The translations under genes and the position numbers were made by a program. Below the pieces are notes generated by a model. It had not been told where the DNA came from. It worked only from the letters and a program-made list of their open reading frames with translations, and did not search any database. A stretch of DNA of 64,000 nt from positions 59,513,793 through 59,577,792 of the forward strand of contig OX326958.1 in assembly GCA_946800325.1 (NCBI GenBank), written 5' to 3'. This document shows, in pieces, positions 40,031 through 53,699 of the stretch. Each line of letters opens with the position of its first letter. Positions within the stretch are counted from its first letter, which is position 1. The DNA comes from Luzula sylvatica (lineage: Eukaryota; Streptophyta; Magnoliopsida; Poales; Juncaceae).

Positions 40031-43000
40031 GATTTTAAAGCATTGAGGAGTTCAAATAACATGTTTTTAGATCAGGTGTATCGTATCTTTTACTACATAA
40101 CTTTTCACCAAATTTCACAAACACTAAGAAAGTTTGTTTTTCGATTCAAAACAAGATTTTAACGCTTTGAGGAGTTCAAATAACGTGTTTTTACATCATT
40201 TGTATCGTATCTTTTACTACAAAACTTTTCACCAAATTTCAGAAACACTAAGAAAGCTTGTTTTTCGATTCAAAACAAGATTTGAACGCTTTGAGGAGTT
40301 CAAATAACGTGTTTTTAGATCATTTGTATCGTATCTTTTAGTACATAACTTTTCACCAAATATCACAAAAACTAAGAAAGTTTGTTTTTTGATTCAAAAC
40401 AAGATTTTAAAGCTTTGAGGAGTTAAAATATCATGTTTTTAGATCATTTGTATCGTATCTTTTAGTACATAACTTTTCACCAAATTTCACAAACACTAAG
40501 AAAGTGTGTTTTTCGATTCAAAACAAGATTTTAACGCTTTGAGGAGTTCAAATAACGTGTTTTTAGATCATTTATATCGTATCTTTTACTACATAACTTT
40601 TCACCAAATTTCACAAACACCCAGAAAGTTTGTTTTACGATTCAAAACAATATTTTAACGCTTTGAGGTGTTCAAATAACATGTTTTTAGATCATTTGTG
40701 TCGTATCTTTTAGTACATAACTTTTCCCCAAATTTCACAAACACTAAGAAAGTTTTTTTTTCGATTCAAAACAAGATTTTAACGCTTTGAGGAGTTCAAA
40801 TAACGTGTTTTTAGATCATTTATATCGTATCTTTTACTACATAACTTTTCACCAAATTTCACAAACACCAAGAAAGTTTGTTTTTCGATTCAAAACAATA
40901 TTTTAACGCTTTGAGGTGTTCAAAAAACGTGTTTTTAGATCATTTGTGTCGTATCTTTTAGTACATAACTTTTCACCAAATCTCCCAAACACTAAGATAG
41001 TTTGTTTTTCCATTCAAAACAAACATTTAACGCTTTGAGGAGTTCAAATAACGTGTTTTTAGATCATTTGTATCGTATCTTTTACTACAAAACTTTTCAC
41101 CAAATTTCACAAACACTAAGAAAGCTTGTTTTTCGATTCAAAACAAAATTTTAACGCTTTGAGGAGTTCAAATAACGTGTTTTTAGATCATTTGTATCGT
41201 ATCTTTTACTACATAACTTTTCACCAAATTTCACAAACACTAAGAATGTTTGTTTTTCGATTTCAAAACAAGAATTTAACGCTTTGAGGAGTTCAAATAA
41301 CGTGTTTTTAGATCATTTGTATCGTATCTTTTAGTACATAACTTTTCACCAAATTTTACAAACACTAAGAAAGTTTGTTTTTCGATTCAAAACAAGATTT
41401 TAAAGCTTTGAGGAGTTCAAATAACATGTTTTTAGATCATTTGTATCGTATCTTTTAGTACATAACTTTTCACCAAATTACACAAACACTAAGAAAGTTT
41501 GTTTATCGATTCAAAACAAGATTTTAACGCTTTGAGGAGTTCAGATAACAAGTTTTTAGATCAGGTGTATCGTATCTTTTACTACATAACTTTTTACCAA
41601 ATTTCAGAAACGCTAAGAAAGTTTGTTTTTCGATTCAAAACAAGATTTTAACGCTTTGAGGAGTGCAAATAACATGTTTTTAGATCAGGTGTATCGTATC
41701 TTTTACTACATAACTTTTTACCAAATTTCAGAAACACTAAGAAAGTTTGTTTTTCGATTCAAAACAAGATTTTAACGCTTTGAGGAGTTCAAATAACGTG
41801 TTTTTAGATCATTTGTATCGTATCTTTTACTACATAACTTTTCACCAAATTTCACAAACAATAAGAAAGTTTGTTTTTCGATTCAAAACAAGATTTTAAC
41901 GCTTTGAGGTGTTCAAATAACATGTTTTTAGATCATTTGTATCGTATCTTTTAGTACATAACTTTTCACCAAATTTCACAAACACTAAGAAATTTTGTTT
42001 TTCGATTCAAAACAAGATTTTAACGCTTTGAGGAGTTCAAATAACGTGTTTCTAGATCATTTGTATCTTATCTTTTACTACATAACTTTTCACCAAATTT
42101 CACAAACTCTAAGAAAGTTTTTTTTTCGATTCAAAACAAGATTTTAACGCTTTGAGGAGTTCAAATAACGTGTTTTTAGATCATTTATATCGTATCTTTT
42201 ACTACATAACTTTTCACCAAATTTCACAAACACCAAGAAAGTTTGTTTTTCGATTCAAAACAAGATTTTAACGCTTTGAGGTGTTCAAATAATGTGTTTT
42301 TAAATCATTTGTGTATTATCTTTTAGTACATAACTTTTCACCAAATCTCCCAAACACTAAGAAAGTTTGTTTTTCCATTCAAAACAAACATTTAACGCTT
42401 TGAGGAGTTCAAATAACGTGTTTTTAGATCATTTGTATCGTATCTTAGAAAGTTTGTTTTTCGATTCAAAACAAGATTTTAAAGCATTGAGGAGTTCAAA
42501 TAACATGTTTTTAGATCAGGTGTATCGTATCTTTTACTACATAACTTTTCACCAAATTTCACAAACACTAAGAAAGTTTGTTTTTCGATTCAAAACAAGA
42601 TTTTAACGCTTTGAGGAGTTCAAATAACGTGTTTTTACATCATTTGTATCGTATCTTTTACTACAAAACTTTTCACCAAATTTCAGAAACACTAAGAAAG
42701 CTTGTTTTTCGATTCAAAACAAGATTTTTAACGCTTTGAGGAGTTCAAATAACGTGTTTTTAGATCATTTGTATCGTATCTTTTACTACATAACTTTTCA
42801 CCAAATTTCACAAACACTAAAAAAGTTTGTTTTTCGATTTCAAAACAAGATTTTAACGCTTTGAGGAGTTAAATAACGTGTTTTTAGATCATTTGTATCG
42901 TATCTTTTAGTAGATAACTTTTCACCAAATTTTACAAACACTAAGAAAGTTTGTTTTTCGATTCAAAACAAGATTTTAAATCATTGAGGTGTTCAAATAA

Positions 43001-46000
43001 CATGTTTTTAGATCATTTGTATCGTATCTTTTAGTACATAACTTTTCACCAAATTACACAAACACTAAGAAAGTTTGTTTTTCGATTCAAAACAAGATTT
43101 TAACGCTTTGAGGAGTTCAGATAACAAGTTTTTAGATCAGGTGTATCGTATCTTTTACTACATAACTTTTTACCAAATTTCAAAAATGCTAAGAAAGTTT
43201 GTTTTTCGATTCAAAACAAGATTTTAACGCTTTGAGGAGTTCAAATAACATGTTTTTAGATCAGGTGTATCGTATCTTTTACTACATAACTTTTTACCAA
43301 ATTTCAGAAACACTAAGAAAGTTTGTTTTTCGATTCAAAACAAGATTTTAACGCTTTGAGGAGTTCAACTAACGTGTTTTTAGATCATTTGTATCGTATC
43401 TTTTACTAAATAACTTTGCACAAAATTTCACAAACACTAAGAAAGTTTGTTTTTCGATTCAAAACAAGATTTTAACGCTTTGAGGTGTTCAAATAACATG
43501 TTTTTAGATCATTTGTATCGTATCTTTTAGTACATAACTTTTCACCAAATTTCACAACCACTAAGAAATTTTGTTTTTCGATTCAAAACAAGATTTTAAC
43601 GCTTTGAGGAGTTCAAATAACGTGTTTCTAGATCATTTGTATCGTATCTTTTACTACATAACGTTTCACCAAATTTCACAAACACTAAGAAAGTTTGTTT
43701 TTCGATTCAAAACATGATTTTAACGCTTTGAGGAGTTCAAATAACGTGTTTTTAGATCATTTGTATCGTATCTTTTACTACATAACTTTTCACCAAATTT
43801 CACAAACACTAAGAGAGTTTGTTTTTCGATTCAAAACAAGATTTTAACGCTTTGAGGTGTTCAAATAACATGTTTTTAGATGAGGTGTATCGTATCTATT
43901 ACTACATAACTTTTTACCAAATTTCAGAAACGCTAAGAAAGTTTGTTTTTCGATTCAAAACAAGATTTTAACGCTTTGAGGAGTTGAAATAACATGTTTT
44001 TAGATCATTTGTATCATATCTTTTACTACATAACTTTTCAGCAAATTTCACAAACACTAAGAAAGTTTGTTTTTCGATTCAAAACAAGATTTTAACGCTT
44101 TGAGGAGTTCAAATAATGTGTTTTTAGATCATTTGTATCGTATCTTTTAGTACATAACTTTTCACCAAATTACACAAACACTATGAAAGTTTGTTTTTCG
44201 ATTCAAAACAAGATTTTAACGCTTTGAGGAGTTCAGATAACAAGTTTTTAGATCAGGTGTATCGTATCTTTTACTACATAACTTTTTACCAAATTTCAGA
44301 AACGCTAAGAAAGTTTGTTTTTCGATTCAAAACAAGATTTTAACGCTTTGAGGAGTTCAAATAACGTGTTTTTAGATCATTTGTATCGTATCTTTTACTA
44401 CATAACTTTTCACCAAATTTCACAAACACTAAGAAAGTTTGTTTTTCGATTCAAAACAAGATTTTAACGCTTTGAGGTGTTCAAATAACATGTTTTTAGA
44501 TCATTTGTACCGTATCTTTTAGTACATAACTTTTCACCAAATTTCACAAACATTAAGAAAGTTTTTTTTTCGATTCAAAACAAGATTTTAACACTTTGAG
44601 GAGTTCAAATAACGTGTTTTTAGATCATTTATATCGTATCTTTTACTACATAACTTTTCACCAAATTTCACAAACACCAAGAAAGTTTGTTTTTCGATTC
44701 AAAACAAGATTTTAACGCTTTGAGGTGTTCAAATAACGTGTTTTTAGATCATTTGTGTCGTATCTTTTAGTACATAACTTTTCACCAAATCTCCCAAACA
44801 CTAAGAATGTTTGTTTTTCAATTCAAAACAAACATTTAACGCTTTGAGGAGTTCAAATAACGTGTTTTTAGATCATTTGTATCGTATCTTTTAGTACATA
44901 AGTTTTCAACAAATTTCACAAACACTAAGAAAGTTTGTTTTTCGATTCAAAACAAGATTTTAAAGCATTGAGGAGTTCAAATAACATGTTTTTAGATCAG
45001 GTGTATCGTATCTTTTACTACATAACTTTTCACCAAATTTCACAAACACTAAGAAAGTTTGTTTTTCGATTCAAAACAACATTTTAACGCTTTGAGGAGT
45101 TCAAATAACGTGTTTTTACATCATTTGTATCGTATCTTTTACTACAAAACTTTTCACCAAATTTCAGAAACACTAAGAAAGCTTGTTTTTCGATTCAAAA
45201 CAAGATTTTTAACGCTTTGAGGAGTTCAAATAACGTGTTTTTAGATCATTTGTATCGTATCTTTTACTACATAACTTTTCACCAAATTTCACAAACACTA
45301 AAAAAGTTTGTTTTTCGATTTCAAAACAAGATTTTAACGCTTTGAGGAGTTCAAATAACGTGTTTTTAGATCATTTGTATCGTATCTTTTAGTACATAAC
45401 TTTTCACCAAATTTTACAAACACTAAGAAAGTTTGTTTTTCGATTCAAAACAAGATTTTAAAGCATTGAGGTGTTGAAATAACATGTTTTTAGATCATTT
45501 GTATCGTATCTTTTAGTACATAACTTTTCACCAAATTACACAAACACTAAGAAAGTTTGTTTTTCAATTCAAAACAAGATTTTAACGCTTTGAGGAGTTC
45601 AGATAACAAGTTTTTAGATCAGGTGTATCGTACCTTTTACTACATAACTTTTTACCAAATTTCAAAAATGCTAAGAAAGTTTGTTTTTCGATTCAAAACA
45701 AGATTTTAACGCTTTGAGGAGTTCAAATAACATGTTTTTAGATCAGGTGTATCGTATCTTTTACTACATAACTTTTTACCAAATTTCAGAAACACTAAGA
45801 AAGTTTGTTTTTCGATTCAAAACAAGATTTTAACGCTTTGAGGAGTTCAAATAACGTGTTTTTAGATCATTTGTATCGTATCTTTTACTAAATAACTTTT
45901 CACAAAATTTCACAAACACTAAGAAAGTTTGTTTTTCCATTCAAAACAAGATTTTAACGCTTTGAGGTGTTCAAATAACATGTTTTTAGATCATTTGTAT

Positions 46001-48195
46001 CGTATCTTTTAGTACATAACTTTTCACCAAATTTCACAACCACTAAGAAATTTTGTTTTTCGATTCAAAACAAGATTTTAACGCTTTGAGGAGTTCAAAT
46101 AACGTGTTTGTAGATCATTTGTATCGTATCTTTTACTACATAACGTTTCACCAAATTTCACAAACACTATGAAAGTTTGTTTTTCGATTCAAAACATGAT
46201 TTTAACGCTTTGAGGAGTTCAAATAACGTGTTTTTAGATCATTTGTATCGTATCTTTTACTACATAACTTTTCACCAAATTTCACAAACACTAAGAGAGT
46301 TTGTTTTTCGATTCAAAACAAGATTTTAACGCTTTGAGGTGTTCAAATAACATGTTTTTAGATGAGGTGTATCGTATCTTTTACTACATAACTTTTTACC
46401 AAATTTCAGAAACGCTAAGAAAGTTTGTTTTTCGATTCAAAACAAGATTTTAACGCTTTGAGGAGTTCAAATAACATGTTTTTAGATCATTTGTATCATA
46501 TCTTTTACTACATAACTTTTCAGCAAATTTCACAAACACTAAGAAAGTTTGTTTTTCGATTCAAAACAAGATTTTAACGCTTTGAGGAGTTCAAATAATG
46601 TGTTTTTAGATCATTTGTATCGTATCTTTTACTACAAAACTTTTCACCAAATTTCACAAACACTAAGAAAGCTTGTTTTTCGATCCAAAACAAGATTTTT
46701 ACTCTTTGAGGAGTTCAAATAACGTGTTTTTAGATCACTTGTATCGTATCTTTTACTACATAACTTTTCACCAAATTTCACAAACACTAAGAAAATTTGT
46801 TTTTCGATTTCAAAACAAGATTTTAACGCTTTGAGGAGTTCAAGTAACGTGTTTTTAGATCATTTGTATCTTATCTTTTAGTACATAACTTTTCACCAAA
46901 TTTTACAAACACTAAGAAAGTTTGTTTTTCGATTCAAAACAAGATTTTAAAGCATTGAGGTGTTGAAATAACATGTTTTTAGATCATTTGTATCGTATCT
47001 TTTAGTACATAACATTTCACCAAATTACACAAACACTAAGAAAGTTTGTTTTTCAATTGAAAACAAAATTTTAACGCTTTGAGGAGTTCAGATAACAAGT
47101 TTTTAGATCAGGTGTATCGTATCTTTTACTACATAACTTTTTACCAAATTTAAAAAATGCTAAGAAAGTTTGTTTTTCGATTCAAAACAAGATTTTAACG
47201 CTTTGAGGAGTTCACATAACATGTTTTTAGATCAGGTGTATCGTATCTTTTACTACATAACTTTTTACCAAATTTCACAAACACTAAGAAAGTTTGTTTT
47301 TCCATTCAAAACATGATTTTAACGCTTTGAGGAGTTCAAATAACGTGTTTTTAGATCATTTGTATCGTATCTTTTACTACATAACTTTTCACCAAATTTC
47401 ACAAACACTAAGAGAGTTTGTTTTTCGATTCAAAACAAGATTTTAACGCTTTGAGGTGTTCAAATAACATGTTTTTAGATCAGGTGTATCGTATCTTTTA
47501 CTACATAACTTTTTACCAAATTTCAGAAACGCTAAGAAAGTTTGTTTTTCGATTCAAAGCAAGATTTTAACGCTTTGAGGAGTTCAAATAACATGTTTTT
47601 AGATCATTTGTATCATATCTTTTACTACATAACTTTTCAGCAAATTTCACAAACACTAAGAAAGTTTGTTTTTCGATTCAAAACAAGATTTTAACGCTTT
47701 GAGGAGTTCAAATAACGTGTTTTTAGATCATTTGTATCGTATCTTTTACTACAAAACTTTTCACCAAATTTCACAAAGACTAAGAAAGCTTGTTTTTCGA
47801 TTCAAAACAAGATTTTAACGCTTTGAGGAGTTCAAATAACATGTTTTGAGATCATTTGTATCGTATCTTTTACTACATAACTTTTCACCAAATTTTACAA
47901 ACACTAAGAAAGTTTGTTTTTCGATTCAAAACTAGATTTTAAAGCATTGAGGTGTTGAAATAACATGTTTTTAGATCATTTGTATCGTATCTTTTAGTAC
48001 ATAACTTTTCACCAAATTACACAAACACTAAGAAAGTTTGTTTTTCAATTCAAAACAAGATTTTAACGCTTTGAGGAGTTCAGATAACAAGTTTTTAGAT
48101 CAGGTGTATCGTATCTTTTACTACATAACTTTTTACCATATTTCAAAAATGCTAAGAAAGTTTGTTTTTCGATTCAAAACAAGATTTTAACGCTT
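40030..48195. repeat. 8.2 kb block duplicated at 15,597 bp, right copy
   Basis: This is the counterpart of 24433-32598. It holds one truncated monomer (42411) and, at 43988-44360, the TTCAGC, ACACTATG, GATAACAAG order also seen near 22511. In 45.8-46.4 kb it lacks eight private substitutions shared by the 30 kb and 34 kb units. Private changes of its own include GTGTATTATC near 42311 and TCAAAGCAAG near 47555. Confidence 0.85.
42411..42497. repeat. Truncated 87 bp monomer, copy 5
   Basis: This is the last copy of the 37 bp-deleted monomer that I found, offset by 15,597 bp from copy 4. No copy occurs right of it; the corresponding position at about 51.6 kb and 62.25 kb is occupied by a full-length monomer with CATAAGTTTTCAAC. 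Confidence 0.93.
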
Positions 48196-49490
48196 TGAGG
48201 AGTTCAAATAACGTGTTTTTAGATCATTTGTATCGTATCTTTTACTAAATAACTTTTCACAAAATTTCACAAACACTAAGAAAGTTTGTTTTTCCATTCA
48301 AAACAAGATTTTAACGCTTTGAGGTGTTCAAATAACATGTTTTTAGATCATTTCTATCGTATCTTTTAGTACATAACTTTTCACCAAATTTCACAACCAC
48401 TAAGAAATTTTTTTTTTCGATTCAAAACAAGATTTTAACGCTTTGAGGAGTTCAAATAACGTGTTGCTAGATCATTTGTATCGTATCTTTTACTACATAA
48501 CGTTTCACCAAATTTCACAAACACTATGAAAGTTTGTTTTTCGATTCAAAACATGATTTTAACGCTTTGAGGAGTTCAAATAACGTGTTTTTAGATCATT
48601 TGTATCGTATCTTTTACTACATAACTTTTCACCAAATTTCACAAACACTAAGAGAGTTTGTTTTTCGATTGAAAACAAGATTTTAGCGCTTTGAGGTGTT
48701 CAAATAACATGTTTTTAGATGAGGTGTATCGTATCTTTTACTACATAACTTTTTACCAAATTTCAGAAACGCTAAGAAAGTTTGTTTTTCGATTCAAAAC
48801 AAGATTTTAACGCTTTGAGGAGTTCAAATAACATGTTTTTAGATCATTTGTATCATATCTTTTACTACATAACTTTTCAGCAAATTTCACAAGCACTAAG
48901 AAAGTTTGTTTTTCGATTCAAAACAAAATTTTAACGATTTGAGGAGTTCAAATAACGTGTTTTTAGATCATTTGTATCGTATCTTTTACTACAAAACTTT
49001 TCACCAAATTTCACAAACACTAAGAAAGCTTGTTTTTCGATTCAAAACAAGATTTTCACGCTTTGAGGAGTTCAAATAACATGTTTTGAGATCATTTGTA
49101 TCGTATCTTTTTACTACATAACTTTTCACCAAATTTCACAAACACTAAGAAAGTTTGTTTTTCGATTTCAAAACAAGATTTTAACGCTTTGAGGAGTTCA
49201 AATAACGTGTTTTTAGATCATTTGTATCGTATCTTTTAGTACATAACTTTTCACCAAATATCACAAAAACTAAGAAAGTTTGTTTTTTGATTCAAAACAA
49301 GATTTTAAAGCTTTGAGGAGTTAAAATATCATGTTTTTAGATCATTTGTATCGTATCTTTTAGTACATAACTTTTCACCAAATTTCACAAACACTAAGAA
49401 AGTGTGTTTTTCGATTCAAAACAAGATTTTAACGCTTTGAGGAGTTCAAATAACGTGTTTTTAGATCATTTATATCGTATCTTTTACTAC
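48196..49490. repeat. Segment matching 59980-61270 at 11,784 bp offset
   Basis: Anchors are GTGTTGCTAG (48461, 60245), TTTAGCGCTTTG (48684, 60468 region), CAAGCACTAAG (48890, 60674 region), AACGATTTGAGG (48934, 60718 region), TTTTCACGCTTTG, and CTTTTTACTAC with an extra T (49107, 60891 region). The match stops at about 61265 on the right side. Offset is 95 monomers plus four bases. Confidence 0.84.
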
Positions 49491-50601
49491 ATAACTTTTC
49501 ACCAAATTTCACAAACACCCAGAAAGTTTGTTTTTCGATTCAAAACAATATTTTAACGCTTTGAGGTGTTCAAATAACATGTTTTTAGATCATTTGTGTC
49601 GTATCTTTTAGTAAATAACTTTTCCCCAAATTTCACAAACACTAAGAAAGTTTTTTTTTCGATTCAAAACAAGATTGTAACGCTTTGAGGAGTTCAAATA
49701 ACGTGTTTTTAGATCATTTATATCGTATCTTTTACTACATAACTTTTCACCAAATTTCACAAACACCAAGAAAGTTTGTTTTTCGATTCAAAACAAGATT
49801 TTAACGCTTTGAGGTGTTCAAAAAACGTGTTTTTAGATCATTTGTGTCGTATCTTTTAGTACATAACTTTTCACCAAATCTCCCAGACACTAAGAAAGTT
49901 TGTTTTTCCATTCAAAACAAACATTTAACGCTTTGAGGAGTTCAAATAACGTGTTTTTAGATCATTTGTATCGTATCTTTTACTACAAAACTTTTCACCA
50001 AATTTCACAAACACTAAGAAAGCTTGTTTTTCGATTCAAAACAAAATTTTAACGCTTTGAGGAGTTCAAATAACGTGTTTTTAGATCATTTGTATCGTAT
50101 CTTTTACTACATAACTTTTCACCAAATTTCACAAACACTAAGAAAGTTTGTTTTTCGATTCAAAACAAGATTTTAACGCTTTGAGGAGTTCAGATAACAA
50201 GTTTTTAGATCAGGTGTATCGTATCTTTTACTACATAACTTTTTACCAAATTTCAGAAACGCTAAGAAAGTTTGTTTTTCGATTCAAAACAAGATTTTAA
50301 CGCTTTGAGGAGTGCAAATAACATGTTTTTAGATCAGGTGTATCGTATCTTTTACTACATAACTTTTTACCAAATTTCAGAAACACTAAGAAAGTTTGTT
50401 TTTCGATTCAAAACAAGAATTTAACGCTTTGAGGAGTTCAAATAACGTGTTTTTAGATCATTTGTATCGTATCTTTTAGTACATAACTTTTCACCAAATT
50501 TTACAAACACTAAGAAAGTTTGTTTTTCGATTCAAAACAAGATTTTAAAGCTTTGAGGAGTTCAAATAACATGTTTTTAGATCATTTGTATCGTATCTTT
50601 T
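49491..50601. repeat. Link segment with a 496 bp (4-monomer) local duplication
   Basis: The left part repeats the CACCCAG to TCTCCC monomer order seen at 14.3, 16.7, 19.1, 25.0 and 40.6 kb. From about 50150 the pair GATAACAAG then GAGTGCAAATAACATG occurs, and the same pair occurs again 496 bp later (CAGATAACAAG at 50191 and 50687). A short four-monomer duplication therefore sits here, giving two such pairs in close succession. No other feature is seen. Confidence 0.72.
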
Positions 50602-53332
50602 AGTACATAACTTTTCACCAAATTACACAAACACTAAGAAAGTTTGTTTTTCGATTCAAAACAAGATTTTAACGCTTTGAGGAGTTCAGATAACAAGTTT
50701 TTAGATCAGGTGTATCGTATCTTTTACTACATAACTTTTTACCAAATTTCAGAAACGCTAAGAAAGTTTGTTTTTCGATTCAAAACAAGATTTTAACGCT
50801 TTGAGGAGTGCAAATAACATGTTTTTAGATCAGGTGTATCGTATCTTTTACTACATAACTTTTTACCAAATTTCAGAAACACTAAGAAAGTTTGTTTTTC
50901 GATTCAAAACAAGATTTTAACGCTTTGAGGAGTTCAAATAACGTGTTTTTAGATCATTTGTATCGTATCTTTTACTACATAACTTTTCACCAAATTTCAC
51001 AAACACTAAGAAAGTTTGTTTTTCGATTCAAAACAAGATTTTAACGCTTTGAGGTGTTCAAATAACATGTTTTTAGATCATTTGTATCGTATCTTTTAGT
51101 ACATAACTTTTCACCAAATTTCACAAACACTAAGAAATTTTGTTTTTCGATTCAAAACAAGATTTTAACGCTTTGAGGAGTTCAAATAACGTGTTTCTAG
51201 ATCATTTGTATCGTATCTTTTACTACATAACTTTTCACCAAATTTCACAAACACTTAGAAAGTTTTTTTTTCGATTCAAAACAAGATTTTAACGCTTTGA
51301 GGAGTTCAAATAACGTGTTTTTAGATCATTTATATCGTATCTTTTACTACATAACTTTTCACCAAATTTCACAAACACCAAGAAAGTTTGTTTTTCGATT
51401 CAAAACAAGATTTTAACCCTTTGAGGTGTTCAAATAACGTGTTTTTAGATCATTTGTGTCGTATCTTTTAGTACATAACTTTTCACCAAATCTCCCAAAC
51501 ACTAAGAAAGTTTGTTTTTCCATTCAAAACAAACATTTAACGCTTTGAGGAGTTCAAATAACGTGTTTTTAGATCATTTGTATCGTATCTTTTAGTACAT
51601 AAGTTTTCAACAAATTTCACAAACACTAAGAAAGTTTGTTTTTCGATTCAAAACAAGATTTTAAAGCATTGAGGAGTTCAAATAACATGTTTTTAGATCA
51701 GGTGTATCGTATCTTTTACTACATAACTTTTCACCAAATTTCACAAACACTAAGAAAGTTTGTTTTTCGATTCAAAACAAGATTTTAACGCTTTGAGGAG
51801 TTCAAATAACGTGTGTTTACATCATTTGTATCGTATCTTTTACTACAAAACTTTTCACCAAATTTCAGAAACACTAAGAAAGCTTGTTTTCGATTCAAAA
51901 CAAGATTTTTAACGCTTTGAGGAGTTCAAATAACGTGTTTTTAGATCATTTGTATCGTATCTTTTACTACATAACTTTTCACCAAATTTCACAAACACTA
52001 AAAAAGTTTGTTTTTCGATTTCAAAACAAGATTTTAACGCTTTGAGGAGTTAAATAACGTGTTTTTAGATCATTTGTATCGTATCTTTTAGTACATAACT
52101 TTTCACCAAATTTTACAAACACTAAGAAAGTTTGTTTTTCGATTCAAAACAAGATTTTAAATCATTGAGGTGTTCAAATAACATGTTTTTAGATCATTTG
52201 TATCGTATCTTTTAGTACATAACTTTTCACCAAATTACACAAACACTAAGAAAGTTTGTTTTTCGATTCAAAACAAGATTTTAACGCTTTGAGGAGTTCA
52301 GATAACAAGTTTTTAGATCAGGTGTATCGTATCTTTTACTACATAACTTTTTACCAAATTTCAAAAATGCTAAGAAAGTTTGTTTTTCGATTCAAAACAA
52401 GATTTTAACGCTTTGAGGAGTTCAAATAACATGTTTTTAGATCAGGTGTATCGTATCTTTTACTACATAACTTTTTACCAAATTTCAGAAACACAAAGAA
52501 AGTTTGTTTTTCGATTCAAAACAAGATTTTAACGCTTTGAGGAGTTCAACTAACGTGTTTTTAGATCATTTGTATCGTATCTTTTACTAAATAACTTTTC
52601 ACAAAATTTCACAAACACTAAGAAAGTTTGTTTTTCGATTCAAAACAAGATTTTAACGCTTTGAGGTGTTCAAATAACATGTTTTTAGATCATTTGTATC
52701 GTATCTTTTAGTATATAACTTTTCACCAAATTTCACAACCACTAAGAAATTTTGTTTTTCGATTCAAAACAAGATTTTAACGCTTTGAGGAGTTCAAATA
52801 ACGTGTTTCTAGATCATTTGTATCGTATCTTTTACTACATAACGTTTCACCAAATTTCACAAACACTAAGAAAGTTTGTTTTTCGATTCAAAACATGATT
52901 TTAACGCTTTGAGGAGTTCAAATAACGTGTTTTTAGATCATTTGTATCGTATCTTTTACTACATAACTTTTCACCAAATTTCACAAACACTAAGAGAGTT
53001 TGTTTTTCGATTCAAAACAAGATTTTAACGCTTTGAGGTGTTCAAATAACATGTTTTTAGATGAGGTGTATCGTATCTATTACTACATAACTTTTTACCA
53101 AATTTCAGAAACGCTAAGAAAGTTTGTTTTTCGATTCAAAACAAGATTTTAACGCTTTGAGGAGTTCAAATAACATGTTTTTAGATCATTTGTATCATAT
53201 CTTTTACTACATAACTTTTCAGCAAATTTCACAAACACTAAGAAAGTTTGTTTTTCGATTCAAAACAAGATTTTAACGCTTTGAGGAGTTCAAATAATGT
53301 GTTCTTAGATGATTTGTATCGTATCTTTTAGT
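50602..53332. repeat. Segment matching 61270-64000 at 10,668 bp offset
   Basis: Anchors are ACACTTAGAAAG (51251, 61919), TTTAACCCTTTGAGG (51411, 62079 region), CATAAGTTTTCAAC, GCTTGTTTTCG with one T fewer (51885, 62553 region), CACAAAGAA (52493 region and 63161 region), AGTATATAAC and GTGTTCTTAG (53301, 63969 region). Offset equals 86 monomers plus four bases. Differences are few, such as GTGTGTTTAC near 51812 against GTGTTTTTAC. Confidence 0.85.
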
Positions 53333-53699
53333 ACATAACTTTTCACCAAATTACACAAACACTATGAAAGTTTGTTTTTCGATTCAAAACAAGATTTTAA
53401 CGCTTTGAGGAGTTCAGATAACAAGTTTTTAGATCAGGTGTATCGTATCTTTTACTACAATATTTTTACCAAATTTCAGAAACGCTAAGAAAGTTTGTTT
53501 TTCGATTCAAAACAAGATTTTAACGCTTTGAGGAGTGCAAATAACATGTTTTTAGATCAGGTGTATCGTATCTTTTACTACATAACTTTTTACCAAATTT
53601 CAGAAACACTAAGAAAGTTTGTTTTTCGATTCAAAACAAGATTTTAACGCTTTGAGGAGTTCAAATAACGTGTTTTTAGATCATTTGTATCGTATCTTT
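53333..53699. repeat. Three-monomer link before the 17-monomer series
   Basis: These monomers carry ACACTATG, GATAACAAG and GAGTGC variants in the usual order. One has CTACAATATTTTTACC near 53454 where the others have CTACATAACTTTTTACC, a one-base loss with local substitution unique in the window. No gene or other element is present. Confidence 0.65.
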
